NCBI GenBank assembly: GCA_009760885.1
Contig: CM019702.1
Span: forward strand, 50,895,738-50,959,737
Reading direction: 5' to 3'
Length of the DNA stretch: 64,000 nt
From: Achatina immaculata
Taxonomy: Eukaryota > Mollusca > Gastropoda > Stylommatophora > Achatinidae
Below are positions 57,601-64,000 of this stretch, piece by piece. A model generated the notes under the pieces. The model was not told the DNA's origin and ran no database searches. It saw only the letters and a program-made list of their open reading frames with translations. The position numbers were made by a program, and so were the translations under genes. Each line of letters starts with the position of its first letter. The stretch's first letter is position 1.

Positions 57601-60600
57601 TTGTATGACGCTGATATAAATGAGAATGTGTTGTATGACGCTGATATAGATGAGTATGTGTTGTATGACGCTGACATAAATGAGTATATGTTGTATGGCG
57701 ATGATATAAATGAATATATGTTTGGTATGACAGTGATATATCTGAGTTTGTCTTATATGTAGCTAATGCATCTCCGTATACATGGTATGAAGCTAATATA
57801 TTCGATTATGTTTGTGTTGTGGCTGATATATCTTAGAATGGTTGTTCTGGGGCTAACATATCTGTGTATTGCTGGGTTGAGGCTAATATATATATATATA
57901 TGAATGGCTGTACTTAAGCTAATATATATGTGAATGACCGAGCTGAGGCTGATATATCTGTTGATTGCTGTACTCAGACTAATATATATGTGGATGGCTG
58001 GTTCAGGCTGATATATCTGTGAGCTGTCACATTGAGACTAATATATCTGTGGATGACAATAACACTGGTACTGAGGCTAATATATCTGTAGATGACTATA
58101 CTGAGGCTAATATATCTGTGGATGACTGTACTGAGGCTAATATATCTGTAGATGACTATATTGAGGCTAATATATCTGTGAGTGGCTTGGTGGAGGGTTG
58201 ATGGCTGGGTTGATATATCTCTAGATGGTTATACAGGTAGGTACCTGTACTTTTATCTGTGGACGGCTCAGCTGAGGCTAATATATACTGGGGTGTGTAC
58301 CTGTAGATTTGCTTGTGTTTATCTCGCTCTATCACGTGTCAGTCTATTTATAGCAATGATAGGAAACAAAATTGATGCCTGACAGACTTGTTACCTGAAG
58401 TACTGCGTTTTCTTCGCACATCCAAATGTAGAACACCTGTAGAAGTTAGAAAACTTGTAGAAAGTAGAAAACTCGGCAAATATCAGAACTTTTATAACGT
58501 AGAAAACACGGTAGAAAACGTATGGAAAGTAAAAAAATTATAGATGATAGAAAACTTGTAGAAGGTAAAACCTTATTGAGGGTAGAAAACTTGTAGAGGG
58601 TAGAAAACTTGTAGAGGGTAGAAAACTTGCAGAAGGTATAAAACTTGTAGAAAGTAAAAAAACTTGTAGAAGGTAAAACCTTTCAGAAGATAGAAAACGA
58701 TGACACACATCCTCTCATTGAGGGTAAAAACTTGTAGAAGGTAGAAAACTCGTAGATATCAGAAATTGCACTAGACAGAAAACATATAGAAAGTAGAAAA
58801 CTTACAGAAGGTAGAAAACTTGTAGAAAGTACACAACACAAAAAATATCATAACATGTAAAAGATAGAAAACTTGTAGAAGCTAGAAAACTTACAGAAAA
58901 CTTACAGAAGGTAAAACACTTGTAGAAAGTAGAAAACTCGGCAGATATCATAACTTGACCTCTGTTGTAATTCTTCAAATATCGCCCAATTGTTTCAAGC
59001 TATGGAGCGACTCTAACAAGTTAAATTTTACACAAGTGAAAAGGTGTACGGAAAAAAAATTGAAAGGAAATCATCTAATGCAGCAGAAATTTACAGACAG
59101 AATAATACATGCATTAAAAAGAAAGAGAAAAAGAAGTAGAGAGAAGCTGTCTGTACATGATATTTGTCTGTACATGATATTTGTCTGTACATGATATTTG
59201 TTTCTTTACTGACCTCACTGTATTTTTTGTGACCAGGAATGAAGGTCCTGATCTGGGCAGGAAGTGAACATACTCATGTGAATACTTAGCTTCACATCAG
59301 ACACAGCTGACCAGTGTTGTCATGTGAATACTTAGCTTCACATCAGACACAGCTGACCAGTGTTGTCATGTGAATACTTAACTTCACATAAGACACAGCC
59401 GACCAGTGTTGTCATGTGAATACTTAGCTTCACATCACACACAGATGACCAGTGTTATCATGTGAATACTTAGCTTCACATCACACATAGCTACAGCTGA
59501 CCAGTGTTATCATGTGAATACTTAGCTTCACATCACACACAGCTACAGCTGACCAGTGTTATCATGTGAATACTTAGCTTCATATCACACACAGCTACAG
59601 CTGACCAGTGTTATCATGTGAATACTTAGCTTCACATCACACACAGTTACAGCTGACCAGTGTTATCATGTGAATACTTAGCTTCACATCACACACAGCT
59701 ACAGCTGACCAGTGTTATCATGTGAATACTTAGCTTCATATCACACACAGCTACAGCTGACCAGTGTTATCATGTGAATACTTAGCTTCACATCACACAC
59801 AGCTACAGCTGACCAGTGTTATCATGTGAATACTTAGCTTCACATCACACACAGCTACAGCTGACCAGTGTTATCATGTGAATACTTAGCTTCACATCAC
59901 ACACAGCTACAGCTGAGCAGTGTTATCATGTGCAGGTCTAGCGGTGGCTGATTTGCTGAGTCTCGTAACCTTGCTGTGGACGAACATCTGCTACACTCCT
60001 GCCTTCGCTGCTGCAGATCTAGCCTTCGACGCTGTGGAGTTCCAGTACTTAATCAGCGGGATACCACACGTGACCTTCACCCGTATCACTGGCTGGATCA
60101 CCGCCATCATCACGTTGGAGAGATGTCTATGTATAACAATACCACTCCAGGTTTGTCTATATATAACAATACCACTCCAGGTTTGTCTGTGTATAATAAT
60201 ACCACTCCAGGTTTGTCTATATATAACAATACCACTCCAGGTTTGTCTATATATAACAATACCACTCCAGGTTTGTCTATATATAACAATACCACTCTAG
60301 GTTTGTCTATATATAACAATACCACTCCAGCGTGTCTGTATATAGCAATACCACTACAGGTTTGTGTGTGTATAACAATACCACTACAGGTTTGCGTGTG
60401 TAAAACAATACCACTCCAGGTTTGCCTGTAAGATTTGGGAAAGAACAAAATCTTCAAACAGTTTATCTCGTGAGCTGTTTCAACTCACTTTTATTTGACG
60501 TAATCAAGTATGAAAGACAGAAACTTACAAGAAGTACAGCATAAAATGTAAGAAGTACAACATGAACTGTGTCAGGATTTACAGAAGATATTTTTTTTTC

Positions 60601-61210
60601 TTATTCTCTGCAGGTCAGCGTGATAGTAACAACAAAAAGAGTGACAATTCTCATCATCGGTGTCTTTGTCGTCCTCACTGTTAGTGTAGCTCCCGTTTAC
60701 GCGGTCAACAAACTGGGTTGGAGACACTTCCCTGACAGAAACACAACTCTTCTAGGTCTTATTTTTGCACCAGACAGAGAGGCCGTGGATAAGCTTTCTT
60801 TCGCCGTCAATAATATCTTCGTTCCTTTCACAGCTTTCCTGGTCATCATTATTTGCACGATAATTCTGTCTGTTAAATTACACAGAAAATCAAAGTGGCG
60901 GAAGATGATGACACGAACAACACAGTCAAACAATGTGTCCAACAAGAACCAGAAAGTAGCTAAAATGGTTGTAATGATTTCCGTACTTTTTATTTCCTGT
61001 TTCATCCCTTTAAGTGTTGGTTTCATAGCCATGACCTTTGAACCTGGACTGTCTGTTACTGGGAAGTATAGAAATATCATGATTGTGATTGGCGGTTTAA
61101 GTATGGTTCTGGAGTCAGTCAACTCGTCCACGAACATTTTTATTTATTATCACATGAGCAGCAAATACAGACTGGCATTTTGTGAACTGTTTTTAAAAAG
61201 TAGAAAGTGA
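45434..61210 (+). CDS. Chemosensory-receptor-like GPCR gene B (three exons)
   Basis: Predicted splice product: 45434-45662 (or its identical upstream copy), 59936-60150 and 60614-61210. This gives 1041 nt and 346 residues, with the same exon lengths and phases as gene A apart from a shorter N-terminus. TM2 begins LAVADLL (D82) and TM3 ends with ERC at 138-140. TM4 is about 159-180, with an NTT sequon in the next loop. TM5 is 210-236, TM6 264-290, and TM7 302-328 with NSSTNIFIYY. It is probably a plasma membrane receptor. The ligand is unknown. Joining exon 1 to exon 2 across a 14-kb satellite-filled intron is inferred from phase, order, strand and family, and is the weakest part of the model. 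A second terminal exon at 62799-63395 is an alternative 3' end. Confidence 0.68.
45663..46275 (+). repeat. 32-bp array of the exon 1 donor (gene B)
   Basis: Units read GTAAAGTTCAGATATGTATG then CTATGTTCTTTG, so each unit repeats the exon end (TTCTTTG versus TCTCTTTG) and the GTAAAG donor. About 17 units follow. Two pieces of about 45 bp with GGAAGCCCCATGTGCCCTGG interrupt at 45880-45925 and 45998-46043. Confidence 0.88.
46276..46489. other. Intron 1 spacer; no gene seen
   Basis: Unique sequence with a T-rich stretch ending TTTCTAG at 46417-46423, which resembles an acceptor. The following 54 bases lack receptor similarity. Confidence 0.4.
46490..46800. repeat. 29-bp minisatellite, about ten units
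   Basis: GGAGTTTACAGACAACACCC then ACATAATGC. Confidence 0.92.
46935..47110. repeat. 51-bp tandem repeat, 3.4 units
   Basis: The unit contains ACACAAACTCTGCCATCACT and AGTAGTATCACTACTTTACC. One unit also occurs at 52545-52610. Confidence 0.9.
47110..47640 (-). other. Unidentified repeated segment X, copy 1
   Basis: Minus frames 47298-47068 and 47641-47291 together look like one interrupted reading frame, including CEIVLSTPELWNKPEVWASK and HCPNGTERRNSHYQHNQA. A related copy lies at 52600-53050 with substitutions and small deletions. I do not recognise the family. Conservation of two copies at about 90 percent by eye and the codon-like texture suggest a transposon fragment rather than a host gene. 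Confidence 0.4.
47570..48203. repeat. About 29-bp minisatellite (ATAGCACGCC), copy 1
   Basis: CATAGCACGCCATCTGTCAG with TCTCTATAC repeats about 22 times. It starts inside segment X and ends at the RTE-like fragment at 48204. Confidence 0.93.
48206..48405 (+). mobile_element. RTE-like C-terminal fragment, block copy 1
   Basis: QKKLKYFGRIKCHDNLEKTI and the end AVREPKFRKRHANE are visible. A 40-bp deletion after MGKRK shifts the frame. Confidence 0.85.
48560..48850. repeat. About 27-bp array (AGTATTAAGCTGAAATG), copy 1
   Basis: Units with TAGTATTAAGCTGAAATGTA and TAATATAAGTC, about 11 times. Copies at 50730-51010 and 54650-55105, the latter expanded by about six units. Confidence 0.92.
49095..49465. 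repeat. 21-bp array (CAGGACACTCAACACCACAGT), copy 1
   Basis: About 17 units of 21 bp. It is open as SGHSTPQ on plus and CPDCGVE on minus because seven codons fit the unit. Copy 2 (51265-51630) has two 2-bp deletions that break both frames, so coding constraint is unlikely. Confidence 0.93.
49466..49830. other. Non-repetitive part of composite block; no gene seen
   Basis: About 360 bp present in all three block copies (also at 51632-51990 and 55602-55950). No recognisable domain on either strand. Confidence 0.5.
49905..50026 (+). mobile_element. Truncated CR1/L2-like 3' end inserted in array, copy 1
   Basis: TAATTTAATTTGTATATTTG to (ATTC)n, lying inside the CTCTTCAACTCT array. TTCAACTCT occurs on both sides and may be its target duplication. 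It is internally shortened compared with 24228-24390. Equivalents are at 52070-52190 and 56135-56295. Confidence 0.85.
50027..50365. repeat. 26-bp array (CTTCAACTCTGACACACA), copy 1
   Basis: CTCTTCAACTCTGACACACA with CCTTCT, then a CATCCTGTAT variant, about 13 units. It ends in CTCCCTCTCTATA, where block copy 2 starts. Confidence 0.92.
50372..50571 (+). mobile_element. RTE-like C-terminal fragment, block copy 2
   Basis: Carries the same 40-bp deletion as copy 1 and is otherwise almost identical. Confidence 0.85.
50730..51630. repeat. Arrays of block copy 2
   Basis: 50730-51010 is the AGTATTAAGCTGAAATG array and 51265-51630 is the 21-bp CAGGACACTCAACACCACAGT array. The latter has two units shortened to CTCAACCCACA, which breaks its frames. 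Confidence 0.92.
52070..52190 (+). mobile_element. Truncated CR1/L2-like 3' end with (ATTC)n, block copy 2
   Basis: Same internal deletion as the copy at 49905. Confidence 0.85.
52190..52520. repeat. 26-bp array (CTTCAACTCTGACACACA), copy 2
   Basis: About 12 units in the same variant order as copy 1, then decaying units up to the 51-bp repeat at 52545. Confidence 0.9.
52545..53050 (-). other. Unidentified repeated segment X, copy 2
   Basis: Related to 47060-47580 with several indels (for example AACGATCTCACAGTC for the longer sequence in copy 1). It precedes the second ATAGCACGCC array in the same order as in copy 1. Confidence 0.45.
53050..54270. repeat. About 29-bp minisatellite (ATAGCACGCC), copy 2
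   Basis: About 40 units, roughly twice as many as at 47570-48203 and more diverged. It leads into the intact RTE-like C-terminus. Confidence 0.93.
54273..54512 (+). mobile_element. RTE-like C-terminal domain, block copy 3, undeleted
   Basis: A continuous 79-codon frame without a start: KLKYFGRIKCHDNLEKTILE, then MGRRKRGRPRRRWLQDIVDD, ESAAGHLAHNQEVYRSAVRE and a stop. It shows the ancestral state of the two 40-bp-deleted copies. Confidence 0.88.
54650..55600. repeat. Arrays of block copy 3
   Basis: 54650-55105 is the AGTATTAAGCTGAAATG array, with a run of six nearly identical TAATATAAGTTTAGTATTAA units. 55355-55600 is the 21-bp array with about 11 units, dominated by the CACATTCAGGACACTCAACA variant. 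Confidence 0.92.
55950..56295 (+). mobile_element. CTCTTCAACTCTAACACA array and (ATTC)n element, block copy 3
   Basis: Array units at 55950-56130, then the CR1/L2-like 3' end at 56135-56295 without the 33-bp deletion found in copies 1 and 2. Confidence 0.85.
56296..57370. repeat. CTCTTCAACTCTGACACACA array, copy 3
   Basis: About 40 units of 22-28 bp. The 56500-57150 part is strongly degenerate. A uniform CTGTTCAGCTCTGACACACA subfamily fills 57170-57370. Confidence 0.92.
57371..57540. other. Spacer; no gene seen
   Basis: Unique sequence. Confidence 0.4.
57541..58290. repeat. Two related minisatellites (about 30 bp and about 36 bp)
   Basis: 57545-57765: TGTTGTATGACGCTGATATA with AATGAGTATG, about seven units. 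57766-58290: GAGGCTAATATATCTGTGGA with TGACTGTACT, about 14 units. The second seems to grade out of the first. Confidence 0.85.
58430..58960. repeat. About 20-bp minisatellite
   Basis: GTAGAAAACTTGTAGAAG-type units, about 25, quite diverged. 58961-59130 is unique and holds no recognisable gene. Confidence 0.85.
59135..59205. repeat. 17-bp array, four units
   Basis: TCTGTACATGATATTTG repeated. Confidence 0.85.
59270..59934 (+). repeat. 57-bp array running into gene B exon 2 acceptor
   Basis: Units with ACCAGTGTTATCATGTGAAT and ACTTAGCTTCACATCACACA repeat about 11.5 times, with an early subtype of about 51 bp lacking GCTACA. The last unit ends ATCATGTGCAG, and that AG is the exon 2 acceptor. 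The acceptor is therefore the final array unit with GTGAAT replaced by GTGCAG. There is no pyrimidine tract of the usual kind. Confidence 0.9.
59936..60150 (+). CDS. Receptor gene B, exon 2 (TM2-TM3)
   Basis: 215 nt, phase 1 in and phase 0 out. It completes the split glycine and encodes LAVADLLSLVTLLWTNICYT (TM2), AAADLAFDAVEFQYLISGIP, and TM3 with WITAIITLERCLCITIPLQ. The exon end chosen is the first CAG/GTTTGT, because it gives the same length as gene A exon 2. Four further in-frame donors 30, 60, 90 and 120 bp downstream are possible. Confidence 0.85.
60121..60430 (+). repeat. 30-bp array of the exon 2/splice-donor junction (gene B)
   Basis: Each unit is the last 27 nt of exon 2 (codons CLYITIPLQ) plus GTT of the intron. 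Donors GTTTGT occur at 60151, 60181, 60211, 60241, 60271 and 60301. The unit ending at 60300 has CTCTAG, which introduces a stop, and the next donor is mutated to CGTGTC. The unit length of 30 bp keeps the frame, unlike the 37-bp array of gene A. Confidence 0.9.
60614..61210 (+). CDS. Receptor gene B, exon 3, first copy
   Basis: The acceptor is TTATTCTCTGCAG at 60601-60613 after a T-run. It encodes 198 residues from VSVIVTTKRV, starting in phase 0, through TM4-TM7 to a basic tail ELFLKSRK. Signatures: SVAPVYAVNKLGWRHFPDRN, KVAKMVVMISVLFISCFIPL and NSSTNIFIYYHMSSKYRL. It has no disruption. It is nearest to exon 2 and hence the likely main terminal exon. Confidence 0.87.
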   Translation, partial: VSVIVTTKRVTILIIGVFVVLTVSVAPVYAVNKLGWRHFPDRNTTLLGLIFAPDREAVDKLSFAVNNIFVPFTAFLVIIICTIILSVKLHRKSKWRKMMTRTTQSNNVSNKNQKVAKMVVMISVLFISCFIPLSVGFIAMTFEPGLSVTGKYRNIMIVIGGLSMVLESVNSSTNIFIYYHMSSKYRLAFCELFLKSRK

Positions 61211-61361
61211 CAATCAGCTGATGGATCTTTGTTTCTCTGACTCAGTGAGCACACTCGTTTTGATTTTGTTTGTGTGATACGTGATATTCATAGCACTAGT
61301 TTGTGTGATACGTGATATTCATAGCACTATCATACGGCAAGACTAGTTCATGTAAGAAGAA

Positions 61362-61367
61362 AATAAA
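61362..61367 (+). terminator. Polyadenylation signal AATAAA, copy 1
   Basis: AATAAA about 150 bp after the stop codon of the first exon 3. It is conserved in the duplicate at the same offset (63547). Confidence 0.6.
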
Positions 61368-61574
61368 GAAATGTAGAGTAACACATCAGCAGTTACAATC
61401 AAGTGCATGGTGACATCATGTGACGTCAGATTTATTACCCGAGCACCACGTGGCTTTTTTATCTTGGCTGTTATCTTCACTTGTCTTCCTTGTCGGTACA
61501 TATTTTATATTTGTATATTGCTGCTGTTGTTGCTGCTGCTGTTATTGTCAATGCTGTTTTTGTTGCTAAATAAT

Positions 61575-62340
61575 TGTATATAACCTTGGTGTCTCAATAC
61601 TACGACTTTATGTAGAATATAACCTTGATGTCTCAATACTACGACTTTGTGTAAAATATAACCTTGGTTTCTCTATAATACGACTTTATGTAGAATAAAA
61701 CCTTGGTGTCTCTACACTACGACTTTATGTAGAATAGAACCTTGGTGTCTCTATACTACGACTTTATGTAGAATAGAACCTTGGTGTCTCTATATTACGA
61801 CTTTATGTAGAATAGAACATTGGTGTGTCTATACTACGACTTTATGTAGAATAGAACCTTGGTGTCTCTATACTACGACTTTATGTAGAATAGAACCTTG
61901 TTGTCTCAATACTACGACTTTGTGTAGAATATAACCTTGGTGTCTCTGTACTACGACTTTGTGTAGAATATAACCTTGGTATCTCTGTACTACGACTTTG
62001 TGTAGAGTATAACCTTGTTGTCTCAATACTACGACTTTATGTAGAATATAACCTTGGTGTCTCTATACTACGACTTTATGTAGAATAGAATATAACCTTG
62101 GTGTCTTTGTACTAAGACTTTGTGTAGAATATAACCTTGGTGTCTTTGTACTAAGACTTTGTGTAGAATATAACCTTGTTGTCTCAATACTACGACGTTA
62201 TGTAGAATATAACTTTGGTGTCCCAATACTACGACTTTATGTAGAATATAACCTTGGTGTCTCAATACTACGACTTTATGTAGAATATAACCTTGGTGTC
62301 TCTGTACTAAGACTTTGTGTAGAATATAACCTTGGTGTGT
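61575..62340. repeat. About 40-bp minisatellite downstream of exon 3, copy 1
   Basis: TATAACCTTGGTGTCTCTAT with ACTACGACTTTATGTAGAA repeats about 19 times. It ends at the junction with the duplicated segment near 62337. Confidence 0.93.
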
Positions 62341-62559
62341 CTGTATATAGCAATACCACTCCAGGTTTGTCTGTATATAGCAATACCACTACAGGTTTGT
62401 GTGTGTAAAACAATATCATTCCAGGTTTGTCTCTGTGTATAACAATACCATTCCAGGTTTGCCTGTAAGATTTGGGAAAGAAAAAAATCTTCAAACAGTT
62501 TATCTCGTGAGCTGTTTAAACTCAATTTTATTTGACGTAATCCAGTATGAGAGACAGAA

Positions 62560-62745
62560 ACTTACAAGAAGTACAGCATAAAATGTAAGAAGTACAGCAT
62601 AAAATGTAAGAAGTACAGCATAAAATGTAAGAAGTACAGCATAAAATGTAAGAAGTACAGCATAAAATGTAAGAAGTACAGCATAAAATGTAAGAAGTAC
62701 AGCATAAAATGTAAGAAGTACAGCATAAAATGTAAGAAGTACAAC
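62560..62745. repeat. 20-bp array upstream of second exon 3
   Basis: AGTACAGCATAAAATGTAAG repeats nine to ten times with no change. The first duplicate has only two units (60533-60567), so the expansion is younger than the duplication. The acceptor is about 50 bp further on. Confidence 0.95.
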
Positions 62746-62798
62746 ATGAACTGTGTCAGGATTTACAGAAGAAATGTTTTTTTTCTTATTCTCTGCAG

Positions 62799-63395
62799 GT
62801 CAGCGTGATAGTAACAACAAAAAGAGTGACAATTCTCATCATAGGTGTCTTTGTCGTCCTCACTGTCAGTGTGGCTCCCGTTTACGCGGTCAACAAACTG
62901 GGCTGGAGACACTTCCCTCACAGAAACACAACTCTTCTAGGTCTTATTTTTGCACCGGACAGAGAGACGGTGGAGAAACTTTCTTTCGCCGTCAATAATG
63001 TCTTCGTTCCTTTCACAGCTTTCCTGGTCATCATTATTTGCACGATAATTCTGTCTGTTAAATTACACAGAAAATCAAAGTGGCGGAAGATGATGACAAC
63101 AACAACACAGTCAAACAATGTGTCCAACAAGAACCAGAAAGTAGCTAAAATGGTTGTAATGATTTCCGTACTTTTTATTTCCTGTTTCATCCCTTTAAGT
63201 GTTGGTTTCATAGCCATGACCTTTGAACCTCGACTATCTGTTACTGGGAAGTATAGAAATATCCTGATTGTGATTGGCGGTTTAAGTATGGTTCTGGAGT
63301 CAATCAACTCGTCCATGAACATTTTTATTTATTATCACATGAGCAGCAAATACAGACTCGCATTTTGTGAACTGTTTTTAAAAAGTAGAAAGTGA
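62799..63395 (+). CDS. Receptor gene B, exon 3, second copy
   Basis: 597 nt with intact acceptor and stop, differing from the first copy at about 19 bases and nine residues. Changes include Asp to His in FPHRN, Ala-Val-Asp to Thr-Val-Glu in DRETVEK, Ile to Val in NNVFVPF, Arg to Thr in the third inner loop, Gly to Arg in FEPRL, and Thr to Met in NSSMNIF. About half of the changes are silent, which is consistent with some selective constraint after duplication. No exon 2 lies between the copies, so it can only be used as an alternative last exon of gene B or be a relic. Confidence 0.8.
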   Translation, partial: VSVIVTTKRVTILIIGVFVVLTVSVAPVYAVNKLGWRHFPHRNTTLLGLIFAPDRETVEKLSFAVNNVFVPFTAFLVIIICTIILSVKLHRKSKWRKMMTTTTQSNNVSNKNQKVAKMVVMISVLFISCFIPLSVGFIAMTFEPRLSVTGKYRNILIVIGGLSMVLESINSSMNIFIYYHMSSKYRLAFCELFLKSRK

Positions 63396-63546
63396 CAATC
63401 AGCTGATGGAGCTTTCTTTGTCTGACTCAGTGAGCACACTCGTTTTGATTTTGTTTGTGTGATACGTGATATTCATAGCACTAGTTTGTGTGATACGTGA
63501 TATTCATAGCACTATCATACGGCAAGACTAGTTCATGTAAGAAGAA

Positions 63547-63552
63547 AATAAA
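63547..63552 (+). terminator. Polyadenylation signal AATAAA, copy 2
   Basis: Same position relative to the stop codon as in copy 1. Confidence 0.55.
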
Positions 63553-63764
63553 GAAATGTAGAGTAACACATCAGCAGTTACAATCAAGTGCATGGTGACA
63601 TCATGTGACGTCAGATTTATTACCCGAGCACCACGTGACTTTTTTTATCTTGGCTGTTATCTTCATTTCTCGTGATTGTCGGTACATATTTTATATTTGT
63701 ATATTGCTGCTGTTGTTGCTGCTGCTGTTATTGTCAATGCTGTTTTTGTTGCTAAATAATTGTA

Positions 63765-64000
63765 TATAACCTTGGTGTCTCAATACTACGACTTTATGTA
63801 GAATATAACCTTGGTGTCTCTATACTACGACTTTATGTAGAATATAACCTTGGTTTCTCTATAATACGACTTTATGTAGAATAAAACCTTGGTGTCTCTA
63901 CACTACGACTTTATGTAGAATAGAACCTTGGTGTCTCTATACTACGACTTTATGTAGAATAGAACCTTGGTGTCTCTATATTACGACTTTATGTAGAATA
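63765..64000. repeat. About 40-bp minisatellite, copy 2, cut by window end
   Basis: The first units correspond in order to those at 61580-61815, showing that the duplication included at least part of the array. Confidence 0.92.

Larger units (their letters stand above)
60330..64000. repeat. 2.2-kb direct duplication carrying exon 3
   Basis: 60330-62337 is repeated from 62338 on, at an offset of 2185 bp at the exons and the poly(A) signal, and runs off the right edge. It contains the tail of the exon 2 donor array, the rest of intron 2, exon 3, the 3' UTR and the downstream array. The junction reads TTGGTGTGTCTGTATATAGC and joins the 40-bp array to the 30-bp array at a shared GTGTCTGTA. Confidence 0.92.

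Noticed and set aside
60697..61137. 146-residue minus-strand frame opposite gene B exon 3
   Set aside because: Antisense shadow of the receptor exon. The duplicate at 62918-63322 shows the same.
1..64000. tRNA or rRNA genes
   Set aside because: No cloverleaf with A and B box spacing or rRNA core sequence was recognised by eye. A dedicated scan was not possible.

Overview
This window looks like nuclear DNA of an animal, most likely a heterobranch gastropod (a sea-slug or snail relative). The main evidence is a set of split rhodopsin-class receptor genes of the kind annotated as chemosensory receptors in Aplysia- and Elysia-like molluscs. These genes have short GT..AG-bounded exons. The window also has decayed non-LTR retrotransposons, a mariner element and AATAAA-type polyadenylation signals. 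There is no bacterial gene organisation. The species call is an inference from recognised protein patterns and was not checked by a search.

Real cellular genes are sparse. Gene A (minus strand, 17131 to 13234) has three exons of 241, 215 and 609 nt, encodes 354 residues and has all seven membrane segments. Gene B (plus strand) has two identical copies of exon 1 (43874-44102 and 45434-45662, 229 nt each), one exon 2 (59936-60150, 215 nt) and two diverged copies of the last exon (60614-61210 and 62799-63395, 597 nt each). An isolated exon 1 of a third receptor lies at 2863-3103 on the minus strand. Intron phases are the same in A and B: phase 1 after exon 1 and phase 0 after exon 2.

Roughly half of the window by my eye count (about 34 kb) is tandem minisatellite, in some 70 arrays with units of 10-66 bp. 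The largest is about 4 kb of 21-bp units at 30030-34010. Most long open frames in the window are by-products of these arrays. The rest is transposon debris: RTE-like endonuclease, reverse transcriptase and C-terminal pieces on both strands; a CR1/L2-like 3' end with an (ATTC)n tail and several truncated copies; an RNase H fragment; a ZBED/hAT-like fragment; and a 1376-bp mariner with inverted repeats and a TA duplication.

The most unusual signal is where the arrays sit. In both receptor genes the last 27-33 nt of exon 2 plus the first 3-4 nt of the intron, that is the splice donor itself, have been amplified into a tandem array. The units differ (37 bp in A, 30 bp in B), so the two expansions look independent. 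Arrays also abut or include the exon 1 donors and the exon 2 acceptor of gene B. Several other arrays are amplified from transposon coding sequence that still flanks them. Segmental duplications that copied receptor exons (42.6-45.7 kb and 60.3-64 kb) have their junctions inside these arrays. Layout: 0-13 kb TE debris and arrays; 13-17 kb gene A; 18-30 kb arrays, mariner, CR1-like and ZBED debris; 30-40 kb almost pure satellite; 40-46 kb RTE debris and duplicated gene B exon 1; 46-59 kb gene B intron 1, filled by a repeated multi-kb satellite/TE block; 60-64 kb gene B exons 2 and 3 and the exon 3 duplicate.
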